The notes under the pieces were generated by a model, which worked only from the letters and a program-made list of their open reading frames with translations, was not told where the DNA came from and searched no databases. From contig NZ_JAPZSV010000001.1 of NCBI RefSeq assembly GCF_027532185.1, forward strand, positions 62,001 through 126,000: 64,000 bases of DNA, in the 5' to 3' direction. The translations under genes and the position numbers were made by a program. Origin of the DNA: Hylemonella sp. Its GTDB lineage: Bacteria > Pseudomonadota > Gammaproteobacteria > Burkholderiales > Burkholderiaceae_C. Below are positions 8,711-16,499 of the stretch, piece by piece. Each line of letters begins with the position of its first letter. Within the stretch, counting starts at the first letter, position 1.

Positions 8711-9187
8711 TTAAGCCGCAGAGGGCTGGTTGCCGAGCTTGTTGGCCCACTGTTCCATGCGACCCAGGCCGGTCCAGTTGGCGTCGATGTAGGTGATGGC
8801 GCCCGTCGGGCAGGCCGTGGCGCAGGCAGGGTCACCGCCGCAGAGGTCGCACTTCTGCACCTTGCCGGTCTCCTGCACATAGTTCACCGTGCCGAAGGGG
8901 CAGGCGATGGTGCAGACCTTGCAGCCCACGCAGGTGCTTTCGTTCACCACCTTGGCGCCCGTGGCCTTGTCCACGGTGATGGCCTCCACCGGGCAGGCGT
9001 GCAGGCACCAGGCCTCGTCGCACTGCGTACAGGTGTAGGGCACCTTCTTGCCCGTGTGGTGGAAGTCGAAAACCTTGATCCGGGATTTGGCGGTGGCGAA
9101 GGTGCCGTAGTTCTCGAAGGAACAGGCCATCTCGCACTGCAGACAGCCGGTGCACTTGTCTGCGTTGATGTGCAACACCTTTTGCAT
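8711..9187 (-). CDS. aorA: Polyferredoxin subunit of aldehyde oxidoreductase (AorA-like)
   Basis: A 158-residue electron-transfer protein with enough cysteine motifs for four [4Fe-4S] clusters: CTGCLQCEMAC, CTQCDEAWCLHACP, CVGCKVCTIACP, and CDLCGGDPACATACP. This is the DmsB/AorA-type arrangement. In Aromatoleum-type AOR such subunits form a chain that carries electrons between the tungstopterin subunits and the FAD subunit. ATG 9187 has AAGGAG about 6 bp upstream. It is the first gene of the five-gene operon and lies 36 bp from the 22-bp dyad at 9224-9245. Confidence 0.92.
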   Translation of the reverse strand: MQKVLHINADKCTGCLQCEMACSFENYGTFATAKSRIKVFDFHHTGKKVPYTCTQCDEAWCLHACPVEAITVDKATGAKVVNESTCVGCKVCTIACPFGTVNYVQETGKVQKCDLCGGDPACATACPTGAITYIDANWTGLGRMEQWANKLGNQPSAA

Positions 9188-9223
9188 CTGTGTCTCCTTG
9201 GGTAGTCGCGCTGCGGCGCTTTG

Positions 9224-9245
9224 CCTATGAAAATTGCTGCATAGG
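9224..9245. promoter_or_regulatory. 22-bp dyad in the aor promoter region, copy 1 of 3
   Basis: The sequence is CCTATGAA-AATTGC-TGCATAGG: two inverted 8-mers with 6 bp between them. The outer six bases of each arm (CCTATG/CATAGG) are a perfect inverted repeat. The same 8-6-8 layout recurs before fdsG (32549-32570) and between tupB and its regulator (56112-56133). The site is 36 bp upstream of the aorA start codon, consistent with overlap of the promoter. Binding by the tup-linked HTH regulator is inferred. Confidence 0.65.
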
Positions 9246-9272
9246 AATTCTTCGCACCCACCCCACCCCCAG

Positions 9273-9292
9273 GACTAGGGAGAACCCTAGTC
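9273..9292. promoter_or_regulatory. Perfect 8-bp palindrome (GACTAGGG / CCCTAGTC)
   Basis: GACTAGGG-AGAA-CCCTAGTC lies in the 201-bp space between aorA and the divergent AcoR-like regulator. It has no T-run, so it is unlikely to be a terminator. A protein-binding site or an RNA hairpin in one of the two leaders are both possible. Confidence 0.45.
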
Positions 9293-9329
9293 ACCCCATT
9301 CAGACGCCCGGTTATTCTCAAATTGCAAC

Positions 9330-9358
9330 ACAGCGTGCATTTGCCCTTGTCACGCTGT
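9330..9358. promoter_or_regulatory. 8-bp inverted repeat with 13-bp spacer, candidate operator of the AcoR-like regulator
   Basis: ACAGCGTG and CACGCTGT form perfect inverted arms separated by 13 bp, 31 bp before the start of the divergent regulator. Arms of this TGT-GC-ACA type resemble sites bound by Fis-type HTH activators of the AcoR group. I did not find a correctly spaced sigma-54 -24/-12 element nearby, which agrees with the regulator lacking the AAA+ domain. Confidence 0.45.
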
Positions 9359-9388
9359 CGGCCCCAACCCAACGTCAGGCACCACACC

Positions 9389-10489
9389 ATGCATGCCTCA
9401 CCCGCCACGCCTCCGGTTTCACGCATGGCCCGCATCGCGCGGGCACGTCAGCTCGCCATGCAGGACGGCACACCGCTGGCCGGCGGCCTGGTCGAGCCCT
9501 GGATCGCGCAGAGCTGGCAGCGCTGCCTGTCGCAGGGTCTGCGCCCGCAACAGACCGTGCACTTCGAGGCAGTGACGGCCAACGTCATGCGCCAGGCCGC
9601 CGAGACCAACCGCACGCTGGTGCAGGCGGCCCGTCCCATCCTCAAGCAGCTCGGCCACGCCCTGGCCGACACGCGCTACTTCGCCATCCTCACCAACCAC
9701 GACGGCGTGGTCATCGACACCGACGGACCCATCGACCGCAGCGACAGCCGTGCTGCGGTGATCACGCGTGTGGGTGTGGACCTCTCAGAGAAGAGCGTGG
9801 GCACCACGGCCATCGGCGCCGCGCTGCGTGAGCTGCAGCCGGTGTGGCTGCACCGCGGCGAACACTTCTTCAACGACACCGCGGTCTACAGCTGCGCCGG
9901 CGCGCCGCTCTTCGGGCCCGACGGCCGCTGTGTCGGCATGCTGGACCTCACCGGTGTGGAAGCCGCCGAGCGGCCCGAGCTGCGCCATCTGGCCACGCAT
10001 GCCGCACGCCGCATCGAGAACGCGCTGCTGCTGCAGCGCCCGCACCGCCTGCTGCTGCGCCTGAACTGGCCCGGCCTGCCGCTGGGCGACGACGCCGACG
10101 GCCTGCTCACGCTGGACGCCGACGGCTGCGTCTGCGCCGCCAACCGCGCCGCGCGCCAGCTGCTACCCATGCTCAACACCCAGGGCATGGAACTGCACGG
10201 TCGCGACCTCTTCGCCATGCCCTGGGACATGCTGTTCGACCAGGCGCGCCGCGGCGACATCATCGACGTGCCACTGTGGTCCGGTCTGCGTCTGCAGGCC
10301 CGTCCCGAACTCGCGGGCAGCCAGGCCGGCAGCACCCGCGCCAGCCATCCCACAGTGCCCCTGCGCGACATGGAGACCAGCCTGATCCGCCAGGCCGTCG
10401 AATCCGCCCGCGGCAACGTGGCCCAGGCCGCCCGCAACCTGGGCATCAGCCGCGCCACGGTCTACCGCAAGCTTGGGCAGCGCGGCTGA
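9389..10489 (+). CDS. AcoR-like GAF/PAS/Fis-HTH regulator lacking the AAA+ domain
   Basis: A 366-residue protein with the N-terminal half of AcoR/XylR-like activators: a GAF region about 75-215 (FAILTNHDGVVIDTDG, VGVDLSEKSVGTTAIG), a PAS-like stretch about 235-300 (LLTLDADGCVCAANRAARQL), and a C-terminal Fis-type HTH (NVAQAARNLGISRATVYRKL). The sigma-54-activating ATPase module with GAFTGA and Walker motifs, which normally sits before the HTH, is absent. It therefore probably acts on a sigma-70 promoter. It is divergent from the aor operon and probably controls it in response to an aldehyde or acid. ATG 9389 is a likely but not proven start. Confidence 0.8.
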   Translation: MHASPATPPVSRMARIARARQLAMQDGTPLAGGLVEPWIAQSWQRCLSQGLRPQQTVHFEAVTANVMRQAAETNRTLVQAARPILKQLGHALADTRYFAILTNHDGVVIDTDGPIDRSDSRAAVITRVGVDLSEKSVGTTAIGAALRELQPVWLHRGEHFFNDTAVYSCAGAPLFGPDGRCVGMLDLTGVEAAERPELRHLATHAARRIENALLLQRPHRLLLRLNWPGLPLGDDADGLLTLDADGCVCAANRAARQLLPMLNTQGMELHGRDLFAMPWDMLFDQARRGDIIDVPLWSGLRLQARPELAGSQAGSTRASHPTVPLRDMETSLIRQAVESARGNVAQAARNLGISRATVYRKLGQRG

Positions 10490-10512
10490 ACGCCGCACGC
10501 TTTCTTCTCCGA

Positions 10513-12618
10513 TCAGAGATCGAACTTGGCTGCGAGGCGCAGGGTGCGCGGCGCGCCTGTGCCCAGCAGGCCATTACCTGCTGTCGCCCAGTAGTCCTTG
10601 TCCAGCAGGTTGTCGATGTTCGCCTGCAAAGTCACGTTGCGACCGTCCCACTTGGTGCGGTAGCGCGTGCCCACCGAGTAGGTGGTGTAGGACGGAACCC
10701 AGGCCTGATTCAGATTGTTCGCTGCACGCTCACCGACGTGGTAGGCCCCCGCGTTGAGGGCTAGGCCAGCGAGGTCCTTGAGCCGGTACTCGCCAAACAG
10801 GCTCAAGGTCTGCCGGGGCGTATTCTCGGGACGTTTGCCGAGCTCCCCGGCATTTCCACCACCAGCAGTCACAGACACGATCTCGGCGTCCAAGAACAAC
10901 GCTGAGGCGACCACGGCAAGCCGCGGGCTCACTTCGCCCGCGGCCGAAAGCTCAACGCCACGGTACCGGCTATCGCCGCCGATGATGAAGTTGTTTGCGG
11001 CGTCGAAAGTGGTCTGCGGGCGCTCAATCTGAAAGACAGATGCCTGCGCAAGCAGCTTGCTCCAAGCGCGGGTCTTGAGTCCGAGCTCGTACTGCTTGTT
11101 GATCGATGGCGTAAGGATTTCACCAGCGTTGGCTCGATTGGCTGGGGCCGTACCCGTCTCCTCCAGACCTTCGAGATAGCTGACATAAACCGTCGTGTCC
11201 ACCTGAGGCTTGAAAAGCAGCGATACGTTGGGCGAAACCTTGTTATCGGTATAGCGTCGCGTGCTGGTCTGGCTCACGTAGTCAGTAGCCCGGACACCGG
11301 CCATCAGCTGCCACTGTTCATTGAATTTGAGTCGGTCATAAGCATAGATCCCCTTGTCGTTCACGACAGAGACGCTGCCCGGCGTGGCGATGACCGGATT
11401 CAGCTCGGCAATCTGAACAGGGTTGTAGAGGTTCTGGCTGACGGTCACGTTGGAAGCCGAATCACCTGAATAGGACCAGCGCTCGTTCTGGGTATAGCCG
11501 ACGGTCAATTCGTGCTGTACAGATCCGGTCACGACCTGACCGGTCACTTCTGCTCGCTGGTTGGTGTTGACATAGCGCTGTCCGTTCGCAAAGGAGATCC
11601 GCAAATCGCCCGCGCCCGTGGCGAGGTTGTAGTTCTGGAACTGCGAGTAACGACGATCGCGGATGGTCTCAGCTCGGCCTGTTTCCAGCACCAGCGCCCA
11701 GTCGTCACTGAGCATGATGTCGCCACGCAGCAGGGCATTCGTCGCCTCCGCGTTGTAGCGCTGCCAGGAACCCGCCAGGTTGGTCTTGTTGTCAGGCACG
11801 CCGGGCAGCGTGATGACACCGCCCACAGCGGACGGCAGCGTGATGGCCGCCTGCTCGCTCACGTCCTTGCGGTAGTGCTCGACATCGGCCTTGAGCGTGA
11901 AGCGGCGGTTGACCTTCCAGTCGTAGGCAGCCGAGACCAACTGGCGATCGCCGTCGTAATTGCGGATGCCCGTCTCCTGTTTGCCCGCCACGGCATTGAG
12001 GCGCAGACCCATGCTGTCGTCCTCGCCGAAGCGGCGTCCGATGTCCACGTGGGCGTCAACACCACCGTGGTTGTTGACCGAAGTCGCGAGGCTGGTCACG
12101 GGCGTGCTGCCCGCGCGCTTGGTGACGAAGTTGACCACCCCGCTGGGGGGAACCATGCCGTAGTACAGCGAGGACCCACCTTTGAGCACCTCAACCCGCT
12201 CCTTGTTTTCCAGCGGCGTGTCGATCAGATTGATGATGGGCAGAGAGCCGTTAAGGCGGTAGTTGCTGCGGTTCTCTACCAACAGGCCTCGGATAGCGAT
12301 GTTGTCATAGGTGGAGTTACTGATCTGCGCGTGGTTCACACCGGCGGTGTTGCGTAAAGCGCCATGCAGGGTGTTCGCACCCTGCGCGTCCAGAACCTCG
12401 CGCGTCAGCACATTGTTGGTCAGCGGCACATCGAGAGGATCCTGGTCGCGGAAGGCGCCGACCTGCACATTGCTGGAGGTGAAGCTGCCAACGGCGTCCG
12501 CGGCCACGGTCACTTCGCTCAGGGTGCCTCCCGCGGGGACGGTCTGTGCCTGGACAGACAGGCAAAGCGAGGCTGCGGCCAGCGCGAGCGGACGAAGTTT
12601 GAGAGTGAGCTTTCGCAT
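10513..12618 (-). CDS. TonB-dependent siderophore receptor
   Basis: A 701-residue outer-membrane receptor of the FhuA/FpvA group. A signal peptide (MRKLTLKLRPLALAAASLCL) is followed by a plug domain (AIRGLLVENRSNYRLNG, RVEVLKGGSSLYYG, GVVNFVTKRAG) and a 22-strand barrel ending in the typical aromatic C-terminus (LAAKFDL). Such receptors import ferric siderophores with energy from TonB-ExbBD. It is transcribed away from the PepSY gene across a 51-bp AT-rich gap that carries a Fur-like palindrome. The frame is open upstream to 12810, but ATG 12618 begins the signal peptide. Confidence 0.92.
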   Translation of the reverse strand: MRKLTLKLRPLALAAASLCLSVQAQTVPAGGTLSEVTVAADAVGSFTSSNVQVGAFRDQDPLDVPLTNNVLTREVLDAQGANTLHGALRNTAGVNHAQISNSTYDNIAIRGLLVENRSNYRLNGSLPIINLIDTPLENKERVEVLKGGSSLYYGMVPPSGVVNFVTKRAGSTPVTSLATSVNNHGGVDAHVDIGRRFGEDDSMGLRLNAVAGKQETGIRNYDGDRQLVSAAYDWKVNRRFTLKADVEHYRKDVSEQAAITLPSAVGGVITLPGVPDNKTNLAGSWQRYNAEATNALLRGDIMLSDDWALVLETGRAETIRDRRYSQFQNYNLATGAGDLRISFANGQRYVNTNQRAEVTGQVVTGSVQHELTVGYTQNERWSYSGDSASNVTVSQNLYNPVQIAELNPVIATPGSVSVVNDKGIYAYDRLKFNEQWQLMAGVRATDYVSQTSTRRYTDNKVSPNVSLLFKPQVDTTVYVSYLEGLEETGTAPANRANAGEILTPSINKQYELGLKTRAWSKLLAQASVFQIERPQTTFDAANNFIIGGDSRYRGVELSAAGEVSPRLAVVASALFLDAEIVSVTAGGGNAGELGKRPENTPRQTLSLFGEYRLKDLAGLALNAGAYHVGERAANNLNQAWVPSYTTYSVGTRYRTKWDGRNVTLQANIDNLLDKDYWATAGNGLLGTGAPRTLRLAAKFDL

Positions 12619-12645
12619 ATAATCGTTAAACAAAAGGTAAATAAC

Positions 12646-12661
12646 AATAATTCGTATTATT
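12646..12661. promoter_or_regulatory. Fur-like AT-rich palindrome
   Basis: AATAAT-TCGT-ATTATT lies in a run of A/T (12617-12668) between the divergent TonB receptor and PepSY genes. It matches the alternating AATAAT/ATTATT character of Fur boxes, and both flanking genes belong to typical iron-regulated families. Iron control of both genes is inferred. Confidence 0.55.
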
Positions 12662-12669
12662 TTACATAG

Positions 12670-13758
12670 ATGGCACTCCGACTCCGTCGTGTCTGGTTCC
12701 AGGCCCACACCTGGCTGGCCTTGTCCCTGGGCTGGCTGCTCGCTCTCAACGCCCTGATGGGCGCCTTGCTCACCATCGCCAAGCCACTGGACCACTGGCT
12801 CAATGACCATCTCTTCGTGCAGCCGGCCTCGACAGCAGAACAGCCTTCAGCCCCACTGGAGTCGCTGCGGGTTCGCCTGACGCAAGAGCTTGGCGCTCAG
12901 GCCAGCTTCACCTTCCGTCCGCCCCGAGAACCAGGCGAAAGCCTGCGTGCCTACGTCTCCGGTCCCTGGGACGGCATCGTCTACTACGACAATACGGGCC
13001 GCGAGCTCGGGCGTCGCGGTGAAACCGAAGGCCTGCACAACCTGATCTTCGAGCTGCACAGCACCGTGCTCCTAGGGGACGCCGGCCGCGCCCTGCTGGC
13101 CTTCGTCGCGCTGAGCTATCTGCTGCTGCTGCTCAGTGGCGTGGTGCTGTGGTGGCCGCAGCGCTGGCCGCCCAACCTGAAGATCCGCCTGCAGCGTGGC
13201 TGGCACCCGGCGCTCTACGACCTGCATCGCACGGCGGGCGCCGTGCTGGGTCTGCTCATCGCAGTCAGCGTGGTGACCGGGGCCTATATGGCTTGGCCGC
13301 CGCTGCGCGCGGCCGTGAGCAGTCTGGCCGGCGACACGCAGGTCAAGGCGCCGCCCATACCCAAGGAGAGCCTGCAGCTGCCACGTCGTCCGCTGGACGA
13401 GCTGGTGTCGATCGCACAGACCCGCTTTCCTGGTGCGATGGTCGGCTACGTGCAAGCTCCCGGAGGCGAGAGCAAAGCCGTGCGCGTGCGCTTCAAGGTC
13501 GAAGACGACAGTCACCCCAATGGCTTGAGCTCGGTCTGGCTCAACCCCTACACGGCGGAGATCCTCGCCAGCTACCGCTGGAACGAACTGGACACTGGCA
13601 GCCGCATCATCACCATCATCTACCCCCTGCACACCGGTGAGCTCGGCGGCACTCCACTCACCGTGCTCGTAGGCCTGGGTGGCCTCGTCCTGGCCGGCCT
13701 GGGCGTCAGCGGACTGTGGCTCTGGACGCGCCGTACCTGGCCGCCGTCCCGCCGGTGA
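12670..13758 (+). CDS. PepSY-associated transmembrane protein (iron-regulated membrane protein family)
   Basis: A 362-residue inner-membrane protein of the PepSY_TM/PiuB type: an N-terminal membrane helix (WLALSLGWLLALNALMGALL), a periplasmic PepSY-like part, helices near residues 135-160 and 190-215, a second periplasmic domain and a C-terminal helix (VLVGLGGLVLAGLGVSGLWLW). Conserved His residues occur in the helices (FELHSTVLLGD, YDLHRTAG, YPLHTGE). Members are commonly next to siderophore receptors and some reduce ferric siderophores with heme-bound electrons. Its divergent position to such a receptor supports a role in iron uptake. Confidence 0.85.
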   Translation: MALRLRRVWFQAHTWLALSLGWLLALNALMGALLTIAKPLDHWLNDHLFVQPASTAEQPSAPLESLRVRLTQELGAQASFTFRPPREPGESLRAYVSGPWDGIVYYDNTGRELGRRGETEGLHNLIFELHSTVLLGDAGRALLAFVALSYLLLLLSGVVLWWPQRWPPNLKIRLQRGWHPALYDLHRTAGAVLGLLIAVSVVTGAYMAWPPLRAAVSSLAGDTQVKAPPIPKESLQLPRRPLDELVSIAQTRFPGAMVGYVQAPGGESKAVRVRFKVEDDSHPNGLSSVWLNPYTAEILASYRWNELDTGSRIITIIYPLHTGELGGTPLTVLVGLGGLVLAGLGVSGLWLWTRRTWPPSRR

Positions 13759-13770
13759 TCGTTCTACCCC

Positions 13771-14391
13771 TCACCACGCATAGCCGCGCAACTCCATCCG
13801 CGCCTGTCGCAGCACGCTCCAGGCGGCTGTCAGTGCCAGCGCGGCCATGAGGGCCGCGACCCCCAGATCGGGCCAGGCGCTGCCGCTGCCGAACACGCCC
13901 AGCGCCGCGGCGAGCACGGCCAGATTGCCCAGTGCGTCGTTGCGGCTGCACAGCCAGACCGAGCGCATGTTCGCATCGCCCTCGCGCCAGGTGTAGAGCA
14001 TCCCGGCCACCGTCACATTGGCGGCCAGTGCCAGCACGGCGATCAGGCCCATGGTCAGGGGCTCGGGTGGCGTGCCCTGCAGCGCAGCCCATGCTGTGCG
14101 ACCCAGCACGAAAACGCCGTAGAGGCCCATGGTCAGGCCCTTGAACCATGCCACACGGGCGCGCCAGTAAAGCCCCAGGCCCAGCACCGCCAGCGAGAGG
14201 CCGTAGTTCACCGCGTCACCGAAGAAATCTACCGCATCGGCCAGGAGCGAGACCGAGCCGCTGCGCAGCCCGCCGGCGATCTCCACGCCGAACATGGCCG
14301 CGTTGATGAGCAGCGCCGCCCAGAGCACTCGGCGGTAGCGCGGGCCGGCCGCGGGTGGGGTGGATGGGACGTGGCAGCAATGGGCGCTCAT
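13771..14391 (-). CDS. Cation diffusion facilitator-like metal exporter
   Basis: A 206-residue membrane protein of the CDF superfamily with about six helices. Helix 2 carries metal-ligand aspartates in SLLADAVDFFGDAVNYG and helix 5 has SRNDALGNLAV, the two sites that form the transport centre in YiiP. It is shorter than YiiP because the cytoplasmic C-terminal domain is missing. The N-terminus (MSAHCCH) could bind thiophilic metal. ATG 14391 has AGGAG upstream. The promoter at 14420-14450 has the MerR-type layout, so expression is probably metal-induced through the MerR regulator at 14839. Confidence 0.85.
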   Translation of the reverse strand: MSAHCCHVPSTPPAAGPRYRRVLWAALLINAAMFGVEIAGGLRSGSVSLLADAVDFFGDAVNYGLSLAVLGLGLYWRARVAWFKGLTMGLYGVFVLGRTAWAALQGTPPEPLTMGLIAVLALAANVTVAGMLYTWREGDANMRSVWLCSRNDALGNLAVLAAALGVFGSGSAWPDLGVAALMAALALTAAWSVLRQARMELRGYAW

Positions 14392-14419
14392 GAAACAGCT
14401 CCTGTGTTGTGGAGCCCTG

Positions 14420-14450
14420 ATTTCAAACCCTGTAGCCACTCCAGGGTCAA
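14420..14450 (-). promoter_or_regulatory. MerR-family metal-responsive promoter with 19-bp spacer
   Basis: On the minus strand a -35 element TTGACC (14450-14445) and a -10 element TGAAAT (14425-14420) are separated by 19 bp rather than 17. The spacer holds a dyad of the type ACCCTG...CAGGGT. Overlong spacing with a central dyad is the signature of promoters that MerR proteins untwist when metal binds. It reads into the CDF gene that starts at 14391. Confidence 0.8.
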
Positions 14451-14489
14451 GGCCTCATCATGCCCAGGTCTTTTCAGCACCGATACACC

Positions 14490-14828
14490 ATGTTCGACTT
14501 CCTGCGCGTCAGCACCCTCTTCATCGTCACTGCCCTGGCCGAGATCGTGGGCTGCTACCTGCCCTGGCTGGTGCTCGTGCGGGGCCGCAGCGCCTGGCTG
14601 CTGCTGCCTGCGGCGTGCGCGCTGGCCCTGTTCGCCTGGCTGCTGACCCTGCATCCCACAGCCGCGGGCCGCACCTACGCGGCCTACGGCGGCGTCTACG
14701 TGGTCATGGCCCTGGTCTGGCTCTGGCGCGTGGACGGTGTCATGCCCACACACTGGGACCTGCTGGGCGGCGCCATCTGCCTGCTGGGCATGGCGCTGAT
14801 CGCACTGCAGCCGCGACCGGCCGCCTGA
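14490..14828 (+). CDS. ynfA: YnfA/UPF0060 family small membrane protein
   Basis: A 112-residue protein with four membrane segments that matches the YnfA family ([18 protein letters not shown] at the N-terminus and [13 protein letters not shown] near residue 70). The fold is related to small multidrug resistance proteins and some members have been linked to efflux; the substrate here is unknown. It lies between the CDF exporter and the MerR regulator and is 10 bp ahead of the latter, so it is probably co-transcribed with it and may be part of the same metal response. Confidence 0.9.
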   Translation: MFDFLRVSTLFIVTALAEIVGCYLPWLVLVRGRSAWLLLPAACALALFAWLLTLHPTAAGRTYAAYGGVYVVMALVWLWRVDGVMPTHWDLLGGAICLLGMALIALQPRPAA

Positions 14829-14838
14829 AGGATCGCCC

Positions 14839-15279
14839 ATGAAGATCGGTGAACTCGCCCGCGCCGCCCAGACCCCGGTGGAGACCATCCGCTACTACGA
14901 GCGTGAGGGCCTGCTGCCGGCGCCGCCGCGCAGCGAGGGCAACTACCGCCTCTATGGCCAGGCGCATCTGCAGCGCCTGGCTTTCATCCGGCATTGCCGC
15001 GGCCTGGACATGACGCTGGACGAGGTTCGCCTGCTGCTGCAGGTGCGCGACGATCCGCAAGGCGGCTGCGAGGCGGCCGACGCGCTGCTCGATGCGCACA
15101 TCGCCCACGTCAGCGCGCGCATCCGCGAGCTGCGCGCGCTGCAGAAGGAGCTGGAGACGCTGCGCCAGCAATGCATGGGCGGACAGGATGCGGCGCATTG
15201 CGGCGTGCTGCAGGGCCTCGCGCAGACACCGCGCCCCCGCAAGCGGACCGCCCACGTGCACGGCTCGCACGGCCACTGA
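14839..15279 (+). CDS. MerR-family metal regulator, CadR/PbrR type
   Basis: A 146-residue MerR protein with N-terminal winged helix (KIGELARAAQTPVETIRYYE), a dimerisation helix, and metal ligands C77, C112 and C121. This cysteine spacing is that of CadR/PbrR, which sense Cd, Pb or Zn. The His-rich tail (HVHGSHGH) resembles CadR and may add a second metal site. The likely target is the 19-bp-spacer promoter at 14420-14450. Which metal it senses cannot be decided from sequence. Confidence 0.9.
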   Translation: MKIGELARAAQTPVETIRYYEREGLLPAPPRSEGNYRLYGQAHLQRLAFIRHCRGLDMTLDEVRLLLQVRDDPQGGCEAADALLDAHIAHVSARIRELRALQKELETLRQQCMGGQDAAHCGVLQGLAQTPRPRKRTAHVHGSHGH

Positions 15280-15361
15280 AGCGCCTCCATCGACAAACTC
15301 CAGCGCGACCGGGCCCGGGCACGCCGCACCGCACGCGGGCGCGGCTGCCTAAAATGAGTCC

Positions 15362-16456
15362 ATGGCCTGGCCCAAGATCCCTTCCTTCAAGCGCCGCCCG
15401 GCGCCCAGCCTGCCCGCTCGTGCCGACGGCTCGACCACGGACTTCCATCCGCTGGCCGAACGTGCGCTGATTGCCGAAACCCTGCTGGCCAGCGCGGCTC
15501 GCCTCATGACAGGACGGCGTGAGCTGGAGCTGGTGCGCGGTGTCTGCGAAGCCATGTGCGAGGTCAGCGGGCACATCCGTCTGGCCTGGACCTGGTTCGG
15601 CGATGAGACGACCGACACCATCCGGCCCCAGGCCTACGCGGGCAGCGCCAGCGACTACGCCGCCGGTCTCACCATCCGGCGCAACCTGCTGACCGAAATG
15701 GGTCCGGCCTTCCGCACCCTGGGCGGCGATCAGCCCCAGGATTTCCATATCTCGCGCTGGTCCCTCTTCGGTCCCTGGCGCGAAGTCGCGCAGGCGCATG
15801 GCGTGCGCAGCGTGATGGCCGTGCCCCTGAAGTCGAGCTTCAACGGCATGGGCGGGCTCTTCGTGATCTACGCCGACCAGCCGGACTATTTCCGTGAGGT
15901 GGGCGAAAGCCTGTTCATGGCCATCGGCGAACTGTTCTCCTCGGTGCTCACCGCCTCGGCCGAGCGCGTGGCCCTGGAGCAGGCGGCCAACCATGACGCG
16001 CTGACCGGCGTGCTCAACCGCCACGCGCTGCCCATCCTGGAGCGCCGCATGGTGCGCCACTCTCTGTTCGACCCGAAGTCCTACGTGCTGCTGATCGACG
16101 TGGACCACTTCAAGTCCATCAACGACACCTTGGGCCACGCCCGGGGCGACGAGGTGTTGCGCGACATCGCCCTGACCCTGCGCAACACGCTGCGCCGTGA
16201 CGACAGCGTGATGCGCTGGGGCGGCGAGGAGTTTCTGGTCTGCCTGCCCAACACGCGGCGCGAGGACGCCCTGGTGGTGGCCGAGAAGCTGCGCCTGGCC
16301 GTCGCCGGCATGGGCGGCAGCCAGGCCATCACCGTCTCGATCGGCATCAGCGAGGTGCTGGCCGATCGCGCCTTGAGCGCCACCATCGAGATTGCCGACC
16401 AGGCTCTGCTGCAAGCCAAGTCCAGCGGGCGCAACTGCGTCATCTACCGGGTCTGA
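15362..16456 (+). CDS. GAF-GGDEF diguanylate cyclase
   Basis: A 364-residue cytoplasmic protein. A GAF-like sensor occupies about residues 30-200, and the GGDEF domain about 205-364 has the active-site signature RWGGEEFLV and the substrate-binding DVDHFKSINDTLGHARGDEVL. It should therefore make cyclic di-GMP from two GTP. An RxxD inhibitory site precedes the active site by too little sequence to be sure. It is a single gene with its own promoter region; the GAF ligand is unknown. Confidence 0.88.
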   Translation: MAWPKIPSFKRRPAPSLPARADGSTTDFHPLAERALIAETLLASAARLMTGRRELELVRGVCEAMCEVSGHIRLAWTWFGDETTDTIRPQAYAGSASDYAAGLTIRRNLLTEMGPAFRTLGGDQPQDFHISRWSLFGPWREVAQAHGVRSVMAVPLKSSFNGMGGLFVIYADQPDYFREVGESLFMAIGELFSSVLTASAERVALEQAANHDALTGVLNRHALPILERRMVRHSLFDPKSYVLLIDVDHFKSINDTLGHARGDEVLRDIALTLRNTLRRDDSVMRWGGEEFLVCLPNTRREDALVVAEKLRLAVAGMGGSQAITVSIGISEVLADRALSATIEIADQALLQAKSSGRNCVIYRV

Positions 16457-16499
16457 GGCGTGCGCCGCATGAGGCGGCGCACACGTGGCCGCAAACGGC

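Noticed and set aside
9300-9345. Possible sigma-54 promoter for aor (TGCACG...TTGCA on the minus strand)
   Set aside because: The distance between the -24 and -12 like elements is off by one base and the GG of the -24 element is missing; the local regulator also lacks the AAA+ domain.
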